Part shown: piece after piece, positions 38,150 through 40,302 of the stretch
Layout: each line of letters starts with the position of its first letter
Numbering within the stretch: position 1 is the first letter of the stretch
Virus record (IMG/VR): IMGVR_UViG_3300032311_000186
Location: 1-40,302 of that record
Direction: 5' to 3' (one strand)
DNA: 40,302 nt
Origin: a virus
Notes under the pieces: generated by a model
Database searches by the model: none
What the model was told of the DNA's origin: nothing
What the model saw: the letters and a program-made list of their open reading frames with translations, nothing else
Program-made: the position numbers and the translations under genes

Positions 38150-39094
38150 TTAGTAATACAGCAATACAAAACCTGGCGCACCAGCGCCACCTAAACCACC
38201 AGCAACAGTTGCAGTTGCGTTATTTCCGTTTCCAGAACCACCACCGCCACCACCACCTGCACCATAACCAGTTCCCCCGCTTCCAGCAGTACCTGTTCCA
38301 GTCGCTGAACCAACACCAACTGCACCAGCACCACCAGCACCACCAGTACCCGTATAAGTGCTGTATCCGCTTTCCGCACCACCAGCGCCGCCTGCTTTAG
38401 CAGAACCTGTCATTCCAGAGCCGCCACCACCTCCGCCGCCTGGGAAACCATATTGCAAAAATGTAGAGTAAGTTTGTACTCCACCAATTCCGTTTGCGCC
38501 TGAAGTTCCGCCAGCCCACCCAGCACCACCAGCGCCGCCTGTTGAACCAGAAGAACCACCAGTTCCACCAGCGCCGCCTACGCCTCCTGTGCCTGTAGAA
38601 GAACCACCAGTTGCGTTGTTGTAGCCTGAACTTCCACCACCACCTCCGCCGCCAGAACCAATTCCGCCATCGCCACCATAAGCATTTCCGCTGGTGGTGC
38701 CTTCGCCACCTTCGCCACCGCCACCACCAGTAACGCTGATAGTTCCACAAATACTTGTTCCACCTGTACCGCCGTTACCAGCAGGTGAGGCGGTACCAGT
38801 GCTACCACCAGCACCACCAGCGCCGATTGTATAAGTAACTGTACCTAAAAATCCTAGTGAGCCAAAAGAAACGTAACCGCCACCGCCACCGCCTCCGCCT
38901 CCAGCGCCATTAGGTCTACCTTGAGCAGGACCACCTTGTCCGCCTCCGCCACCACCACTACAAACTACAGCATACCCAAAAACAGGGGTTGCAGGAGTTG
39001 CACCAGGAATTGATGTGCTACCAGAAGATGTGGCAATAACTTTAATTGTAGGATTACTCATATAACTTGCTGCAGGTATTTGTTGTAATGCCAT
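38150..39094 (-). CDS. Glycine-rich tail adhesin (314 aa)
   Basis: After a short N-terminal domain (SNPTIKVIATSSGSTSIPGA, FGYAVVCSG) about 220 residues are mostly Gly with Ser, Thr, Ala and Asn (for example GGGGGGGYVSFGSLGFLGTV and repeated GGAGG-x-GGSSG blocks), ending GAPGFVLLYY. The pattern fits polyglycine-II sandwich adhesins at fibre tips, which contact the host. The DNA is correspondingly repetitive, and codon reading in other frames gives false open frames. Confidence 0.68.
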   Translation of the reverse strand: MALQQIPAASYMSNPTIKVIATSSGSTSIPGATPATPVFGYAVVCSGGGGGGQGGPAQGRPNGAGGGGGGGGGYVSFGSLGFLGTVTYTIGAGGAGGSTGTASPAGNGGTGGTSICGTISVTGGGGGEGGEGTTSGNAYGGDGGIGSGGGGGGGSSGYNNATGGSSTGTGGVGGAGGTGGSSGSTGGAGGAGWAGGTSGANGIGGVQTYSTFLQYGFPGGGGGGGSGMTGSAKAGGAGGAESGYSTYTGTGGAGGAGAVGVGSATGTGTAGSGGTGYGAGGGGGGGSGNGNNATATVAGGLGGAGAPGFVLLYY

Positions 39095-39396
39095 TAGGAA
39101 ATCTCCACTCCTGAGATATGAAATTTAACTGTAACTGCTGATGCAAAACCAGCAATAGTTTGAGTTGTTGCAAGCACTTGCTTAAGGTCAATTGTTATTG
39201 TTGAGTTAGCAGCAATTGCTGTTGTAGTAAATATATCAACGCTGTTAAGCGTAAGAGTAAACGTAGCAGCAGATGCTGCGGAGTTGGTTACTACGATATT
39301 ACTTATTACTGTAGTTGTAGAGGCTGGCACTGTATACAGTGTTGCCGTTGATGTTCCTGCGGCTGCTCTTACGAGAGCCTTAGTTGTTGTAGCCAT
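39094..39396 (-). CDS. Small beta-sandwich tail protein (100 aa)
   Basis: A 100-aa protein of alternating Thr, Val, Ala and Ser: ATLYTVPASTTTVISNIVV, SAATFTLTLNSVDIFTTTAI, NSTITIDLKQVLATTQTIA. This is the pattern of an all-beta sandwich, as in fibre or baseplate accessory proteins. It lies between the large fibre gene and the glycine-rich protein, with overlapping junctions. No family recognised. Confidence 0.6.
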   Translation of the reverse strand: MATTTKALVRAAAGTSTATLYTVPASTTTVISNIVVTNSAASAATFTLTLNSVDIFTTTAIAANSTITIDLKQVLATTQTIAGFASAVTVKFHISGVEIS

Positions 39397-39415
39397 TAGT
39401 TACTACCTTTCGTTG

Positions 39416-40302
39416 TTAGAGGGCACCCATAAGAATGAGTGTTAGTTCGTCTACTATACTTCCTGGACCATTTGTTGCAGATAGGTTAATATCTCCTGAG
39501 GCAGTTACTGTTCCAGTTAATGTTGGTGCTGTTAGGGTTAATCCAGCAATTGTTGTTACTGTTGCACCTGATGCTATTGATGTTGAACCTAATGTTGGCG
39601 CTGAGTAACCAGATACTGTTGACCAGGTTAAACCAGTAGCAGTAGATGAATCAGCCTGTAGATATTGCCCATTAGTTCCAACAGTTAATTTGCCAGGGGT
39701 ATCAGCAGCAGTTGCTACTAAGATATCTCCCTTAGCATCAAAGAGTGCCTTGTCAATTGCAGTTGCTAAGTCGAAGGCTGTGAAGGTAATAATCTCTACA
39801 ACGTCATTAACTGCAAGAGCAGCAAGAGAAGTAAGGCTTGTACCATTAGATGCTGTGTAGTCTGTATCACGAACAAGAAGTACACCGTTTAGATATACCT
39901 GCTCTTTGCCAGCAATATAGGAAAGTGTTAAGCCGTTAGCATCTGTGCCAGATACTGTTGTCTGACCAGCAGTTGCTACATAGCGATAGCGATATATTGC
40001 TGCAGTTGAGGAAATTGAACCCCAAGCAGAACCTGTCCAAGCAAACATAGTTGCAGATACTGAGTTCCAGTATAGAGCACCAGTGATAAGTGCATTGCCA
40101 TCATTATCTACAGATGGAGCAGTTGATTTAGCACCTAAGTATCTATCATCAAAGTTGTCATAGGTTGTAGCAGCGGCAGCGGCAGAGGCTGCAGCAGCAG
40201 TAGCAGAACCAGCCACATCATCTACATACAACTTAGTAGCAGCGTGTAGATTCTGAGTTGGAGCACCAGCAAGGGTTAAGTTGCCAGTCATTGTGCTTCC
40301 TG
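39416..40302 (-). CDS. Tail fibre C-terminal part, cut by window end
   Basis: The frame is open to the window edge; GST-MTGNLTLAGAPTQNLHA indicates that the methionine at 40291 is internal. Text includes LHAATKLYVDDVAGSA and an Ala coiled region, GALYWNSVSATMFAWTGSAW, RYRYVATAGQTTVSG, VYLNGVLLVRDTDYTA and DAKGDILVATAADTPGKLTV, all typical of phage tail fibres. It probably continues the gene that enters at base 1, on the same strand, but the two ends join one base out of frame. Confidence 0.78.
   Translation of the reverse strand, partial: GSTMTGNLTLAGAPTQNLHAATKLYVDDVAGSATAAAASAAAAATTYDNFDDRYLGAKSTAPSVDNDGNALITGALYWNSVSATMFAWTGSAWGSISSTAAIYRYRYVATAGQTTVSGTDANGLTLSYIAGKEQVYLNGVLLVRDTDYTASNGTSLTSLAALAVNDVVEIITFTAFDLATAIDKALFDAKGDILVATAADTPGKLTVGTNGQYLQADSSTATGLTWSTVSGYSAPTLGSTSIASGATVTTIAGLTLTAPTLTGTVTASGDINLSATNGPGSIVDELTLILMGAL

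Noticed and set aside
38397-38750. Trp/Arg-rich 117-aa minus-strand frame
   Set aside because: Out-of-frame reading of the glycine-rich gene, where GGT/GGA runs give Trp and Arg codons.
38150-39094. CRISPR-like repeats
   Set aside because: The repetition comes from Gly codons of a coding gene; there are no constant repeats with unique spacers.
1-40302. Exact circular closure of the window
   Set aside because: No shared sequence at the ends, and direct joining shifts the fibre frame by one base.
1-40302. Temperate lifestyle
   Set aside because: No integrase, excisionase, CI-type repressor or partition gene pattern was seen among the products.

Overview
The window is almost certainly a near-complete genome of a lytic tailed phage (podovirus-like) infecting an actinobacterium, probably a low-GC freshwater-type lineage. 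The host call rests on a phage whiB-like gene (31709-31972), a family confined to actinobacteria and their phages, and on the A+T-rich composition judged by eye. The habitat is inference. I see no integrase, repressor, attachment site, tRNA or CRISPR array.

Layout. Two divergent transcription units leave a roughly 670-base intergenic region (20316-20990) packed with hairpins. The minus-strand late unit runs from 20315 down to base 1: terminase with an N-terminal HTH, three small proteins, portal, a proteasome/HslV-like Ntn-hydrolase, a 140-aa protein, a giant 1953-aa protein with an embedded SLOG domain, two further presumed internal virion proteins, scaffold, N4-gp56-type capsid protein, a run of tiny overlapping basic-protein genes, a glycosyltransferase, a head-tail adaptor and the N-terminus of a tail fibre. 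It appears to resume at base 40302 with the C-terminus of a tail fibre, followed by more fibre and adhesin genes, a 645-aa tail/nozzle candidate and a lysis cassette (secreted Pro/Glu-rich protein, two small membrane proteins, CHAP endolysin, holin). It stops at an intrinsic terminator near 32400-32438. This continuity suggests a circularly permuted or circular molecule cut inside the fibre gene, but direct end joining is one base out of frame, so some sequence is probably missing.

The plus-strand early unit (20991-32415) begins with small zinc-ribbon proteins and an SSB-like protein, then a strong UUCG terminator or attenuator. Next come a row of tiny genes, a secreted lytic-transglycosylase-like protein, and an amidoligase plus class II glutamine amidotransferase pair. 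A second block has its own candidate promoter at 25795. It holds a Cas4/RecB-like nuclease split by a zinc-ribbon gene, a RecA/DnaB-like ATPase, a Holliday-junction-resolvase-like nuclease, a primase split over two overlapping frames, a MazG-like protein, a metallophosphoesterase, a sigma-like factor, an FmdB-type zinc ribbon, WhiB and a last PD-(D/E)XK nuclease. No DNA or RNA polymerase is visible, so the phage probably uses the host enzymes and redirects them with its sigma-like and WhiB proteins.

The features most worth following up are the three-way-junction RNA candidate at 20853-20949, the split nuclease with its inserted zinc-ribbon gene, the amidoligase/GATase/muralytic cassette, the SLOG domain inside a presumed virion protein, and the proteasome-like hydrolase in the head operon.
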